In this document: one piece after another, positions 32,179 to 40,478 of the stretch
How positions within the stretch are numbered: the stretch's first letter is position 1
Layout: every line of letters starts with the position of its first letter
Source: Algoriphagus marincola HL-49
GTDB lineage: Bacteria; Bacteroidota; Bacteroidia; Cytophagales; Cyclobacteriaceae
Length of the DNA: 42,086 nt
Assembly: GCA_001314815.1 (NCBI GenBank)
Contig: LJXT01000013.1
Coordinates: 1 to 42,086, forward strand
Reading direction: 5' to 3'
The notes under the pieces: model-generated
The model's input: the letters and a program-made list of their open reading frames with translations, nothing else
Database searches by the model: none
What the model was told of the DNA's origin: nothing
Program-made: the position numbers and the translations under genes

Positions 32179-33525
32179 TTACACTCCCGGGAAGGAGATG
32201 CCTTTTACACGTCGGTACAAATTGAGCGCATACTTGTCGGTCATCCCTGAGATGTAATCGATAAGTGCTCTAAGTAATGGATAAGGATTCACCTCTTCTC
32301 CCCAACCTTTCAGCGGGAAGTCTTCTGGGAGCAATCTTAAAATACTCTTATCCTGACCGGAAAACCGGGTTGGTGCGTAGAATTTGTGGTACAATGCCTG
32401 TCCAAATACCTCCAAAAGTCCTTCGAGTACCTGAAAGCCTGCCGCTTCTTTTTCCAAAACTAATTTGGAGCGATAGATCTTCTGAACGGACAAATCTGTA
32501 ATGGCTTGAAGCGCTTTGGCTGCAGGAATCACATCGGTCAGGGCCTTGTCAAAATTCCCTTTGCACATGCTTTCCTCATATTGGGCAAAAGCATCTACCG
32601 TCTGCTGAATCAAAGCACCAATTGCCAAAGCACGCAAAGCGCCTAGATTTTGAGATTGGGTGCGGTTCTCCAGTTTTTTGGCATCAAATTTTTCCCCTAA
32701 AATCGGCTGAAGCAGCTTAACCGTCTCCTCAAAACTCACCAAGCCCATGGTGCAGCCATCTTCCAAATCAATAATGGAGTAGCAAATATCATCCGCTGCC
32801 TCTACCAAAAAAGCCAAAGGATGCCGAAGCCAACATTCATCACTGGACTTTTCTATTCCCAGAAAATCGGTCATCTGCTCAAAATCCGCCAACTGATTGA
32901 TGAAAAAGCCAAATTTCTTCTGACTTCTTCGAGCAATGTCACGATGAGCAATCTGACTAGGCCGCGGATACTTCGTAAATGCAGCCAAAGTCGCATAGGT
33001 CAGTTTCAAACCGTATTGCTTGGATACCAGCATACGGAAGCCTTGTGCATTTCCTTCAAACTGACAAAGGTCTATCCATTGCTCGGGACGGAGATGTTTC
33101 TGCCAGGATAATCCGGCGGGATGAAATTTGAAAAAATCCGAGATGGCTTCTTCACCAGCATGACCAAAAGGAGGATTTCCGATATCATGGGTAAGTGCTG
33201 CCGCTGCCACAATACCTCCGATTTCGGAAGCCGAAATTCCTGATTGCGAAAGAGCAGGATATTTTTCCAAAAGAAACTCTCCGGCGGCTTTTCCCAAGGA
33301 TCGGCCGACAGATGAGACTTCCAGACTGTGCGTCAATCGGGTATGAACAAATGCCTGCTCCGGCAAGGGAAAGACCTGTGTTTTGTCCTGCAGGTTGCGG
33401 AATGGCGCCGAAAAAATAATTCGGTCATAATCCACCTCAAATTCACTTCTTGCAGCTTGTGTGGGGATAAACCCCGGCTTTTCTCCAAATCTGCCCCGGC
33501 TCAGGAGGCGTTCCCATTTCATCAT
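32179..33525 (-). CDS. dgt: dNTP triphosphohydrolase (dGTPase type)
   Basis: The enzyme hydrolyses deoxynucleoside triphosphates to the nucleoside and tripolyphosphate, limiting dNTP pools. The 448-residue protein starts MMKWERLLSRGRFG (an upstream in-frame ATG at 33627 is unlikely). It has the HD-domain metal site: LTHSLEVSSVGR supplies the first His, and ALTHDIGNPPFGHAGEEAI gives the His-Asp pair and the conserved GHxGE segment. A later Asp lies in EAADDICYSIIDLEDG. The length fits the Bacteroidota dGTPase subfamily. It precedes ccmB by 32 bp on the same strand. Confidence 0.92.
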   Translation of the reverse strand: MMKWERLLSRGRFGEKPGFIPTQAARSEFEVDYDRIIFSAPFRNLQDKTQVFPLPEQAFVHTRLTHSLEVSSVGRSLGKAAGEFLLEKYPALSQSGISASEIGGIVAAAALTHDIGNPPFGHAGEEAISDFFKFHPAGLSWQKHLRPEQWIDLCQFEGNAQGFRMLVSKQYGLKLTYATLAAFTKYPRPSQIAHRDIARRSQKKFGFFINQLADFEQMTDFLGIEKSSDECWLRHPLAFLVEAADDICYSIIDLEDGCTMGLVSFEETVKLLQPILGEKFDAKKLENRTQSQNLGALRALAIGALIQQTVDAFAQYEESMCKGNFDKALTDVIPAAKALQAITDLSVQKIYRSKLVLEKEAAGFQVLEGLLEVFGQALYHKFYAPTRFSGQDKSILRLLPEDFPLKGWGEEVNPYPLLRALIDYISGMTDKYALNLYRRVKGISFPGV

Positions 33526-33722
33526 GCCCAAAATTAAGAAGCCTTGGAAAGAATCCACGGGTTTTCTGGGATAATCGTGAGTGATTGCAACAAAAAACCA
33601 CCTCGAAAAATATCCAGACGGTTTCAAGAATAATTATGTGGATTTTTTGATTTAGGAAATCAATTTTGGAGGTATGGCTTATAGTATCTAGGTCTTCAAA
33701 GAAACTACTTTTCAACGACTAA

Positions 33723-34118
33723 CTATTTTGCCCAGTTTTCCAATTTAATTCCAATAAAACGATCGAAGTGTTTTTCATTATTAGTAACCAAAACCAATCC
33801 GTTCGCAATAGCAGAAGAGCCTATTAACAAATCAAAATCATCAATCGGCTGACCAGCTCTTTTAAGCCGAGCCTTTTCATTGGCAAATGTGTCTAAGGCA
33901 TCAAATATTGGAAGAATTTGTATTCCTGTCAGAAAATTGGAAAGAGTTTTACTATTTCGTTCTGGAGAAGAACTATTTGCAACACCATATTAAAGTTCTG
34001 CAAGCGTTATTTCAGAGATAAAAAGAGAACCAGACGGTAACGATTCAAATTTCTCATCCAGTCTAAATCGACCCTTCATATAATAAATACATATGTTGGT
34101 ATCTATCAAAAATTTCAA
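33723..34118 (-). pseudogene. vapC: VapC-type PIN toxin gene with an in-frame stop
   Basis: Read on the minus strand from a TTG at 34118, the frame encodes LKFLIDTNICIYYMKGRF, the typical VapC start (Asp of the LIDTN motif), then ITLAEL, a TAA stop (33990-33992), and continues without frame change as YGVANSSSPERNS, later AGQPIDDFDLLIG, the C-terminal acidic site, and ending LENWAK at 33723. In intact toxins the position after AEL is usually Arg, Leu or Phe in a AEL-x-YGVA block. All other key residues are intact, so a single nonsense change at codon 43 seems to have killed it. The start overlaps the antitoxin stop by 4 bp. Confidence 0.85.
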
Positions 34119-34351
34119 AACTGCTCAATCTGCCGGTTGGTATTTCTGCTTGTACGAATTGTTTCAATCAAATCTTCTGCTGATTCATCAGATTCCCATG
34201 CACCAAATGCCGCTTTCATTTTGGACTTTGAAGAGCTACGGGTTTTCACAGATTCTGAAAGTAAATCAATGAGACTTAACTTCATTTGTAAGTTGAGCCT
34301 GTCAAGCAAACTAAATATGTTATTCAGTATTTTTTTATCAACTGCGTCCAT
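34115..34351 (-). CDS. VapB-type antitoxin
   Basis: The 78-residue protein has a helical N-terminal part (MDAVDKKILNNIFSLLDRL), a basic Ser/Lys-rich middle (KTRSSSKSKMKAAFGAW) and a charged C-terminus (ESDESAEDLIETIRTSRNTNRQIEQF). This is the layout of VapB-like antitoxins that end in a toxin-binding EDLIETIR-type segment. It precedes the broken PIN toxin gene and overlaps its TTG start by 4 bp. With the toxin inactive, the antitoxin remains intact, a state expected soon after loss of the toxin. It could still bind its own operator or neutralise other toxins. Confidence 0.78.
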   Translation of the reverse strand: MDAVDKKILNNIFSLLDRLNLQMKLSLIDLLSESVKTRSSSKSKMKAAFGAWESDESAEDLIETIRTSRNTNRQIEQF

Positions 34352-34457
34352 TAAATAAATGTAAGGAAATAATTGGGTAGAAGATTTAGGACTCTATTTA
34401 AAAAATTCTAATTACTCGCTAAATAAATTAGATAGAGAAAATATGCTTTGAATAAAA

Positions 34458-34496
34458 AAACTGACAAATAGGCTCTTGCGTCCTATTTGTCAGTTT
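34458..34496 (-). terminator. Strong intrinsic terminator of the amt gene
   Basis: A perfect 15-bp stem, AAACTGACAAATAGG (34458-34472) with CCTATTTGTCAGTTT (34482-34496) and a 9-nt loop, is followed on the minus strand by a T-run. It lies 21 bp after the stop of amt, which is on that strand. Confidence 0.85.
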
Positions 34497-34517
34497 CCGG
34501 TGACAAATCAGGGTAGA

Positions 34518-35747
34518 TTAATCCTTGCTGGCAAAATCAGGGTAGGCACGCATTCCGTGTTCATTGATATCAAGGCCTTCAACTTCCTCTCGTTGATCTA
34601 CCCGAATTCCCACTGTTCGCTTCAGCGTGTACAAAATCAGCCCTGAAAACAGCACGCAGAATAATCCGACTGCTCCAACACCAATCAATTGGGAGAGAAA
34701 CTGATTCCACCCTGCTAGATCGCCAAATATTCCAACTGCTAGGGTTCCCCAAATACCTCCTACCAAGTGAACTGAAATCGCTCCTACAGGGTCATCCACC
34801 TTCACTTTATCAAAGAAAACGACAGCAAGTACGATCAAGCCACCTGCTATAAAACCAATGATGGATGATTCACCTACGCCCATTTGATCAGCCCCTGCAG
34901 TGATTCCCACTAGCCCACCCAAAATCCCATTGAGAACCATGGTGATATCGTATGACTTGAACAGAAGGTAGGAAATCAACAAAGCCCCAAAAGCTCCGGA
35001 AGCTGCTGCAATAGAAGTCGTCACAAATACTTTAGAAACAGCACCTGGATCTGCACTCAAGACGGATCCGCCATTGAAACCGAACCAGCCAAACCAAAGT
35101 AAAAAGACACCAAAGGTGGCTAAGGGAAGATTATGACCCGGTATTGCACTCATGCCCTTCTCGGTATATTTTCCGACACGAGGACCAAGAAGAGCCGCTC
35201 CAATCAGCGCTCCCCAACCCCCCACAGAGTGGACGATAGTCGAACCCGCAAAGTCATAAAAAGGTGTATCTAGGGTATTCAAAAAGCCTCCACCCCATTT
35301 CCACATTCCCACAATAGGATAGCAGATCGCCACATACAAAATGGAAAAGAAGATAAAAGGCCCTAATTTGATTCGTTCAGCTACAGCTCCGGATACTATC
35401 GTCGCTGCTGTAGCAGCAAACATAGCTTGGAAAATGAAATCGGTGTAATAAGTGTAGCCGATATTATAGTTTGAAGAGTCCCAGCCATCTGGTAGACTGA
35501 GGCCAAAGCCTGCAAAGCCAAAGACCGAGCCTTCAAAACCGGCTCCGGGATACATCAGATTAAAACCCACCAAGGCATAAGTAAGTAGGCCGATGGCAGG
35601 AATGATGGTGTTTTTAAAGAGGATGTTGACAGTATTTTTTGCTCGGGTCAGTCCGGCTTCCAAGCTGGCGAAACCCAAGTGCATGATGAAAACCAGAATC
35701 GTGGCCATCATCATCCATAGATTGTTGACGGTAAATAATTCTTGCAT
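34518..35747 (-). CDS. amt: Ammonium transporter (Amt family)
   Basis: Amt proteins are trimeric inner-membrane channels that take up ammonium. The 409-residue protein has about eleven hydrophobic helices. Family marks are AGLTRAKNTVNI near the start, FAGSTIVHSVGGWGALIGA (the pore histidine segment; about residues 157-175), GWFGFNGGS, and VHLVGGIWGTLAVG with the second pore His. No signal peptide is obvious beyond the first helix. It lies 33 bp behind the P-II regulator gene on the same strand, the usual pairing in which P-II blocks the channel when nitrogen is plentiful. Expression should respond to nitrogen status. Confidence 0.95.
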   Translation of the reverse strand: MQELFTVNNLWMMMATILVFIMHLGFASLEAGLTRAKNTVNILFKNTIIPAIGLLTYALVGFNLMYPGAGFEGSVFGFAGFGLSLPDGWDSSNYNIGYTYYTDFIFQAMFAATAATIVSGAVAERIKLGPFIFFSILYVAICYPIVGMWKWGGGFLNTLDTPFYDFAGSTIVHSVGGWGALIGAALLGPRVGKYTEKGMSAIPGHNLPLATFGVFLLWFGWFGFNGGSVLSADPGAVSKVFVTTSIAAASGAFGALLISYLLFKSYDITMVLNGILGGLVGITAGADQMGVGESSIIGFIAGGLIVLAVVFFDKVKVDDPVGAISVHLVGGIWGTLAVGIFGDLAGWNQFLSQLIGVGAVGLFCVLFSGLILYTLKRTVGIRVDQREEVEGLDINEHGMRAYPDFASKD

Positions 35748-35780
35748 AGGTTTGAGAAGATTCAGATAGGTTTGAGATGG

Positions 35781-36119
35781 TTAAAGGGCGCTTTCGCCTG
35801 TGTCATTATTCCGGATTCGATAGGCCTCCAATACATCGAAGACAAAGATTTTTCCATCTCCGATTTCCCCGGTTTTTCCTTCCCGGAGAATACATTGAAT
35901 GACCCCATCCTTGAGTTCATCCGGTACGATGAGCTCTAGCTTTGTTCTCGGAATGTAAGCAGGCTCGTAAGCCACACCGCGGTACATTTCCTGCCGGGCG
36001 TGCTCAAAGCCCATCCCTTTGATTTCGTAAAAAGAAAGGAATTTGACTCCTAAGCCCGAGAGACAATTATGAATCTCTTCGAAGCGGGAAGTCCGGATGA
36101 TCGCTTCTATTTTTTTCAT
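35781..36119 (-). CDS. glnB: Nitrogen regulatory protein P-II
   Basis: P-II proteins are trimeric sensors of ATP/ADP and 2-oxoglutarate that control nitrogen uptake. The 112-residue protein begins MKKIEAIIRTSRFEEI. Its T-loop contains EMYRGVAYE, with the Tyr in the position uridylylated in proteobacterial GlnB. The B-loop is TGEIGDGKIFV, the most conserved P-II stretch. The ATG at 36119 gives the standard length; an upstream frame to 36260 is open but has no P-II similarity. It precedes amt in one operon, so the GlnK-like role of gating Amt is most likely. Confidence 0.93.
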   Translation of the reverse strand: MKKIEAIIRTSRFEEIHNCLSGLGVKFLSFYEIKGMGFEHARQEMYRGVAYEPAYIPRTKLELIVPDELKDGVIQCILREGKTGEIGDGKIFVFDVLEAYRIRNNDTGESAL

Positions 36120-36433
36120 GTGCTTGTTATTTTTTTCAGTTGCCACATGGAATCTCGCATGATGAGTGAATCTTTCGAAATGTCGAAATACGCCATGCTC
36201 GATTTCATTTTCACAATAGGTTTTGAGGTTCTTTAGGAATTTGGCATGAAAGTAATTCAAAAATTAAATAAAAATCAAAATTAGGTTTATTTTTTATCCC
36301 CTATTGAAAAATTTTTTATCCAAAAAGCCAATTATGGTTTCAATTTTACCCTATTAATAAAAATTAATCGGTATTTCTAATGGCATAAGGTTAAAAATAA
36401 AGCCCCCTTGTAAGAATTCAATTCGCTATTGCC

Positions 36434-36463
36434 TTGTGCTCCCCGGCAATTCGCTTAATTTTG
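36434..36463 (+). promoter_or_regulatory. Promoter of the nucleotidyltransferase gene
   Basis: TTG (36434-36436) is followed after 19 bp by TAATTTTG (36456-36463), an exact TAnnTTTG -7 box. The ATG is 27 bp further on. This is the expected Bacteroidota vegetative promoter layout, in the intergenic region divergent from glnB. Confidence 0.55.
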
Positions 36464-36490
36464 CAGCGTTTTTTATCAGTGAAAAAGGAT

Positions 36491-37396
36491 ATGACTCAGA
36501 AACCAACTTTAGTAGTACTAGCAGCAGGAATGGGCAGCCGATATGGTGGCAATAAGCAGATTGATGGCTTTGGTCCCAGTGGAGAAACTATTTTAGAATA
36601 TTCCATTTTTGATGCGATTCGGGCAGGCTTTAGAAAAGTAGTTTTCATCGTTCGAGAGGAAATCTTGGAGGTAGCCAAAGAAAAATTCCTTCCAAAATTG
36701 GAGGGCAAAATAGAAGTGGATTGGGTGATTCAATCCTTGGATAGCTTTGTGCCTGCAGAATTGAAGCAAGCAGACCGGGTAAAACCATTTGGCACCGCCC
36801 ACGCCGTTCTTTGTGCCAAAGATGCCGTGAAAGAACCTTTTGCGGTGATCAATGCGGATGATTTTTACGGAAAAGAAGCATTTGAGGTCTTAGGCAAATT
36901 CCTTTCCACGGAGGTTCGTCCAGATCTACATGCCATGGTTGGCTATGCCATTCAGAATGTGCTTTCCGAAAACGGAACCGTCAGCCGTGGAGTCTGCAAA
37001 ACCAATGAAAAGGGGCAACTGATCGGTATGACTGAGCGAACATCCATCGCAAGAGAAGGAGGGCAAATTCTCAGTCGGGGAGAGGGCGAAGTGATCGAAA
37101 TTGCAGAAAACACGCCTGTCTCTATGAATTTTTGGGGTTTTCATCCGGATGTGTTTGGTGATATCGAGCAAATGTGGAATGAATTTCTCCCCGCCAATCT
37201 CGAAAACCTCAAATCGGAATTTTATATCCCAACGGTAGCCAATAACCTGATTCAATCTGGAAAAGCGGCATTCGAGATTCTTCCCGGTGGCAAAACCTGG
37301 TTTGGTGTGACCTACACCGAAGACAAGCCGGTGGTCATCGAGGCATTGAAAAAGCTACACGAAACCGGGGAATACCCTGGAGATTTGTGGAAATAA
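36491..37396 (+). CDS. Sugar nucleotidyltransferase (NTP-transferase family)
   Basis: The 301-residue protein begins MTQKPTLVVLAAGMGSRYGG, the LAAGxGxR nucleotide-binding signature of NTP-transferases that activate sugar-1-phosphates with NTP. NADDFYG (about residues 121-127) is the metal-binding segment, and GTAHAVLCAKDAV, which precedes it, contacts the base. A GFHPDVF segment and a C-terminal GKTWFGVTYTEDKP follow. The ATG at 36491 gives this start; a longer frame to 36434 crosses the promoter. The sugar cannot be told. It is a single gene, ended by a terminator at 37401. The product is cytosolic and presumably serves cell-surface polysaccharide synthesis. Confidence 0.85.
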   Translation: MTQKPTLVVLAAGMGSRYGGNKQIDGFGPSGETILEYSIFDAIRAGFRKVVFIVREEILEVAKEKFLPKLEGKIEVDWVIQSLDSFVPAELKQADRVKPFGTAHAVLCAKDAVKEPFAVINADDFYGKEAFEVLGKFLSTEVRPDLHAMVGYAIQNVLSENGTVSRGVCKTNEKGQLIGMTERTSIAREGGQILSRGEGEVIEIAENTPVSMNFWGFHPDVFGDIEQMWNEFLPANLENLKSEFYIPTVANNLIQSGKAAFEILPGGKTWFGVTYTEDKPVVIEALKKLHETGEYPGDLWK

Positions 37397-37400
37397 TGAA

Positions 37401-37424
37401 AAGAGGCTTCGGCCTCTTTTTTTA
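37401..37424 (+). terminator. Intrinsic terminator with TTCG loop
   Basis: A 7-bp stem AAGAGGC/GCCTCTT (37401-37407 and 37412-37418) with a stable TTCG tetraloop is followed by a T-run. It lies 5 bp after the stop codon of the nucleotidyltransferase gene. Confidence 0.85.
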
Positions 37425-37437
37425 TTTAAATCAAATC

Positions 37438-37454
37438 GTAACCAAAACGGTAAC
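37438..37454. promoter_or_regulatory. Candidate operator of the higBA pair
   Basis: GTAACC-AAAAC-GGTAAC is an inverted repeat with five of six positions complementary. It lies 19 bp before the higB ATG and just ahead of TATATTTG (37462-37469), where the HigA-type antitoxin could bind to repress the operon. Confidence 0.5.
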
Positions 37455-37472
37455 ATTTTTGTATATTTGTGC

Positions 37473-37790
37473 ATGCGCATCATTGCGGTAAAAACTCTGA
37501 AGGAATGGTGTATTGCTTATCCAAAGGCAAAGCAAAGCCTTTTGGCATGGCATGAAGAAGCCCTTTCAGCAGAATGGAATAGTCCAAATGAATTGAAGTC
37601 TCAATTTCACAATGCTTCAATTATATCAGACAAAAGAGTGATTTTCAATATTCATGGAAATTCCTTTCGCTTGATTGTGGATATCGAATATAGATTAAAA
37701 ATTGTCTTTATCGTTTGGTTTGGAACTCATCAGGAATACGACAAAATAGACGCAAAAATCATCAGGTATGTTAAAGCCAATAAAAAATAA
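37473..37790 (+). CDS. higB: HigB-type mRNA interferase toxin
   Basis: HigB toxins of the RelE superfamily cut mRNA on the ribosome. The 105-residue protein starts MRIIAVKTLKEWCIAYPKAK and has the family's core IFNIHGNSFRLIVDIEYRLKIVFIVWFGTHQEYDKID (about residues 56-92). That segment contains the RLIVDI strand and the terminal THxEYDKI block with the catalytic His-Tyr region. The ATG at 37473 was preferred to a TTG at 37467. It overlaps the following antitoxin gene by 23 bp. Toxin-first order is typical of higBA. Confidence 0.9.
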   Translation: MRIIAVKTLKEWCIAYPKAKQSLLAWHEEALSAEWNSPNELKSQFHNASIISDKRVIFNIHGNSFRLIVDIEYRLKIVFIVWFGTHQEYDKIDAKIIRYVKANKK

Positions 37791-38127
37791 CAGCGAATAC
37801 GAAATTGCTTTGGAGCGTGCTTACGATCTAATGCAACAACATTTAGCACCAGAGTCGGAAGCTTCGGATGAGTTGGAGGTGCTTTCTATTCTGATCAAAG
37901 AATATGAAAGCGTACATTTCCCAATTCCAAAACCTCATCCAATTGAAGCGATAAAATTTCGATTGGATCAAATGGGAATCTCCGAATCCGAGCTTTCTGA
38001 AATTTTGGGTGCCCGATCCAGAAAATCAGAGATCCTATCTGGAAAGCGAAAATTAAGTCTTTCTATGATCCGGAAACTTAATGAGAAACTGAAAATCCCC
38101 GCAGAGGTCTTGATCAGGGAGTATTAA
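37768..38127 (+). CDS. higA: HigA-type antitoxin with HTH domain
   Basis: The 119-residue protein binds and neutralises HigB and represses the operon. The C-terminal part (about residues 60-115) is a helix-turn-helix of the XRE type: IKFRLDQMGISESELSEILG, then RKSEILSGKRKLSLSMIRKL. The N-terminal half (about 1-55) is helical and acidic (LMQQHLAPESEASDELEVLSIL) and probably contacts the toxin. Its start lies inside the end of higB (23-bp overlap), so the two are translationally coupled. The length fits the HigA family. Confidence 0.88.
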   Translation: MLKPIKNNSEYEIALERAYDLMQQHLAPESEASDELEVLSILIKEYESVHFPIPKPHPIEAIKFRLDQMGISESELSEILGARSRKSEILSGKRKLSLSMIRKLNEKLKIPAEVLIREY

Positions 38128-38153
38128 TTTCTAAAAAAATTCCGCCATCTTTT

Positions 38154-39257
38154 TTATTCCCTTTCCACCTTCCCCATTTCCACCCCAAAGAAAAAGACCT
38201 CGGAGTCCAATTGCGTGAGGATGGCGTGGGATCGCTCGGGTCGGGCATCGGTCAGAAAGATTTGCCCGAAGGTATGGCGGGAGATCAGCTGCATCAATTG
38301 GGCGATACGGGTGTCATCCAGCTTGTCAAAAATATCATCCAATAATAATAAAGGCTTCTCCCCCCGATCTTTTTCGAAAATCTGAAATTGGGCCAGTTTC
38401 AACGCGATGATAAAGGACTTCTGCTGTCCCTGACTGCCAATCTTCCTGATGGGGTGATCTCCAATCAGGAAATTGTAGTCATCTTTATGGACGCCAGCAT
38501 TGGAGTTTTTAGTGATCTGATCCTTTTTGCGAAGACTCATAAAATAATCTCCAAAATCCTCCCGAAGTGCCTCGGTCTGATACTGAATGGTTACTTTCTC
38601 CTGACCCTGAGAGATTTCTTCATAATGCGCCTGAAGCATGGGTGCCACTTCCTCCATGAGTTGGGACCTTCTTTGCGCCAGCTCCTGACTCAGCCGGATC
38701 ATTTCTTCGTCATAGCTTCCCAATAAGGTCATATCTCTTCTTCCCGTCTCGGCAAATTGCTTCAAAAGAGCATTTCGCTGCTTAAGAAAATGATGATAGC
38801 GAATGAGTTTGTTCAGGTACTGCCGATCGAGCTGTGAAAGCAATCCATCAAAAAACTTCCGACGACCTTCACTCCCTCCTTTGATCAACTCGGTATCGTC
38901 GGGGGCAATCAACACCAAGGGAATTAGCCCTACATGCTCGGAGGTTTTTTCAAGCGTTTTCCCATTTTGCCAGATTTGCTTCTTTTTTCCGAGTTCAAAG
39001 GTGCATCTCACCTCCAGCGGCTTTTCTTGAATTTCAAATTGCCCTTTGATCGCAAAAAAGCCCTGATCATGCCGTACATTCAGCGAATCGCTGGACTGGA
39101 CCGCACTTTTGGTGAGGGAGAGGTAATGAATTCCATCCAAAACATTGGTCTTGCCGCTTCCGTTGAGGCCAGTAAAGCAATTAATCTGTGGGGAAAAGTC
39201 CAGCCGGGTTTTCTCATGGTTTTTGAATTGTAAGAGTTCCAGGGACTTTAGGTACAT
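38154..39257 (-). CDS. recF: DNA replication/repair protein RecF
   Basis: RecF is an SMC-like ATPase that, with RecO and RecR, loads RecA at single-strand gaps. The 367-residue protein matches family length. It begins MYLKSLELLQFKNHEKTRLDF and has the Walker A motif GLNGSGKTN (about residues 30-38), the signature IGSQGQQKSFIIALKLAQF, and the Walker B PLLLLDDIFDKLDD followed by the D-loop. VLIAPDDTELIKGGSEGRRKFFD is the RecF-specific segment. It diverges from pdhA across 90 bp; dnaN, often next to recF, is not here. Confidence 0.96.
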   Translation of the reverse strand: MYLKSLELLQFKNHEKTRLDFSPQINCFTGLNGSGKTNVLDGIHYLSLTKSAVQSSDSLNVRHDQGFFAIKGQFEIQEKPLEVRCTFELGKKKQIWQNGKTLEKTSEHVGLIPLVLIAPDDTELIKGGSEGRRKFFDGLLSQLDRQYLNKLIRYHHFLKQRNALLKQFAETGRRDMTLLGSYDEEMIRLSQELAQRRSQLMEEVAPMLQAHYEEISQGQEKVTIQYQTEALREDFGDYFMSLRKKDQITKNSNAGVHKDDYNFLIGDHPIRKIGSQGQQKSFIIALKLAQFQIFEKDRGEKPLLLLDDIFDKLDDTRIAQLMQLISRHTFGQIFLTDARPERSHAILTQLDSEVFFFGVEMGKVERE

Positions 39258-39307
39258 GGGTCTGGGGAATTATTTTGGCGACAGCCTTAATTTTAGGAGA
39301 GGTTGGT

Positions 39308-39315
39308 TATATTTG
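39308..39315 (+). promoter_or_regulatory. Candidate -7 box before pdhA
   Basis: TATATTTG matches the TAnnTTTG consensus exactly and lies 32 bp before the pdhA ATG. I could not find a convincing TTTG box at the right distance upstream, so this is a weak call. Confidence 0.3.
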
Positions 39316-39347
39316 GGGCCTAAATTAGCATATTTTAATAGTACGAT

Positions 39348-40367
39348 ATGGCAAAGAGAACGACAGCAAGTAAGTCAAAAGTGAAATATTCCAAGGAAAC
39401 CTATGCCTACTGGTATGAAAGCATGCTTTTGATGCGAAGGTTTGAGGAAAAAGCAGGTCAGCTCTATGGTCAGCAGAAAATCCGTGGATTCTGTCACCTA
39501 TACATCGGTCAGGAAGCCTGTGCATCAGGTGCTATCACTGCCTTGACTAAGGATGACAAATGGATCACCGCCTATCGCTGTCATGCCCACCCACTAGGAC
39601 TCGGTACCGATCCGGGTGCAGTGATGGCTGAGCTTTTTGGAAAAATCACCGGCACTACCAAAGGGAAAGGCGGATCTATGCACATCTTTGACAAGGAGCG
39701 AAACTTCATGGGAGGCCATGGGATTGTAGGCGCACAGGTTCCTATGGGCTTGGGAATTGGCTTTGCTGAGAAATATAAAGGCACTCAAAACGTCTGTATT
39801 TGTAAAATGGGTGATGGTGCAGTAAGACAGGGAGCTTTTCACGAAGCGCTCAACCTTGCCATGATCTATAAGAGCCCAGTCATTTTTGTCATTGAAAACA
39901 ATGGCTATGCCATGGGTACTTCAGTAGCCCGTACTTCCAATGTCACTGAGCTTTATCAACTTGGTGAAGCTTATGACATCCCTTCTTTCCCTGTCGATGG
40001 GATGAATGTAGAAGCCATTCACGAAGCAGTAGCTGAAGCAGCTGAGCGAGCTAGAAAAGGGGATGGGCCTACGCTTTTGGAATTCAGAACTTATCGATTC
40101 AAAGGTCACTCCATGTCTGATCCTCAGAAGTATCGTACCAAAGAGGAAGTGGAAGAATATAAAATGAAAGACCCGATCGAACAGGTTTTAAAGACGATTC
40201 AGGACAACAAAATCATGACCGAGGATGAAATATCCGAAATCAACGCTCGGGTTAAAAAGAAAGTAACTGACGCCGTCAAATTTGCAGAGGAGTCTCCATG
40301 GCCTGAAGGGGAAGTAGCCTTCCAGGATGTCTATGTGCAGGAAGACTATCCTTTTGTAATGGAATAA
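39348..40367 (+). CDS. pdhA: Pyruvate dehydrogenase E1 component, alpha subunit
   Basis: With the beta subunit, it decarboxylates pyruvate and passes the acetyl group to the lipoyl domain of E2. The 339-residue protein has the alpha-subunit marks: YIGQEACASGAI near the start, RCHAHPLGLG, GKGGSMHIFDKERNFMGGHGIVG, and the thiamine diphosphate/Mg motif GDGAVRQGAFHEALNLA...ENNGYAMGTS (about residues 153-188). RFKGHSMSDPQKYRTKEE is the conserved loop with the phosphorylatable-serine region of eukaryotic homologues. The beta subunit and E2 genes are not in this window. A hairpin terminator follows at 40387. Confidence 0.95.
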   Translation: MAKRTTASKSKVKYSKETYAYWYESMLLMRRFEEKAGQLYGQQKIRGFCHLYIGQEACASGAITALTKDDKWITAYRCHAHPLGLGTDPGAVMAELFGKITGTTKGKGGSMHIFDKERNFMGGHGIVGAQVPMGLGIGFAEKYKGTQNVCICKMGDGAVRQGAFHEALNLAMIYKSPVIFVIENNGYAMGTSVARTSNVTELYQLGEAYDIPSFPVDGMNVEAIHEAVAEAAERARKGDGPTLLEFRTYRFKGHSMSDPQKYRTKEEVEEYKMKDPIEQVLKTIQDNKIMTEDEISEINARVKKKVTDAVKFAEESPWPEGEVAFQDVYVQEDYPFVME

Positions 40368-40386
40368 GTGAATCATCAAGTCATTG

Positions 40387-40422
40387 AAAGCCGTGATTAT
40401 TAATAAAATCATGGCTTTTTTA
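40387..40422 (+). terminator. Intrinsic terminator of pdhA
   Basis: The stem AAAGCCGTGAT (40387-40397) pairs with ATCATGGCTTT (40408-40418) with one G-T pair and is followed by T residues. It lies 20 bp after the pdhA stop. Confidence 0.75.
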
Positions 40423-40428
40423 TTTGGC

Positions 40429-40458
40429 TTTGTCTAAATCATAAAAACCGTATATTTG
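40429..40458 (+). promoter_or_regulatory. Promoter of the membrane TPR-protein gene
   Basis: TTTG (40429-40432), an 18-bp spacer and TATATTTG (40451-40458) fit the Bacteroidota -33/-7 consensus in full. The start codon is at 40479, so the leader should be short, about 15 nt. Confidence 0.7.
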
Positions 40459-40478
40459 CGACTCGAAAATTGAGTAAC

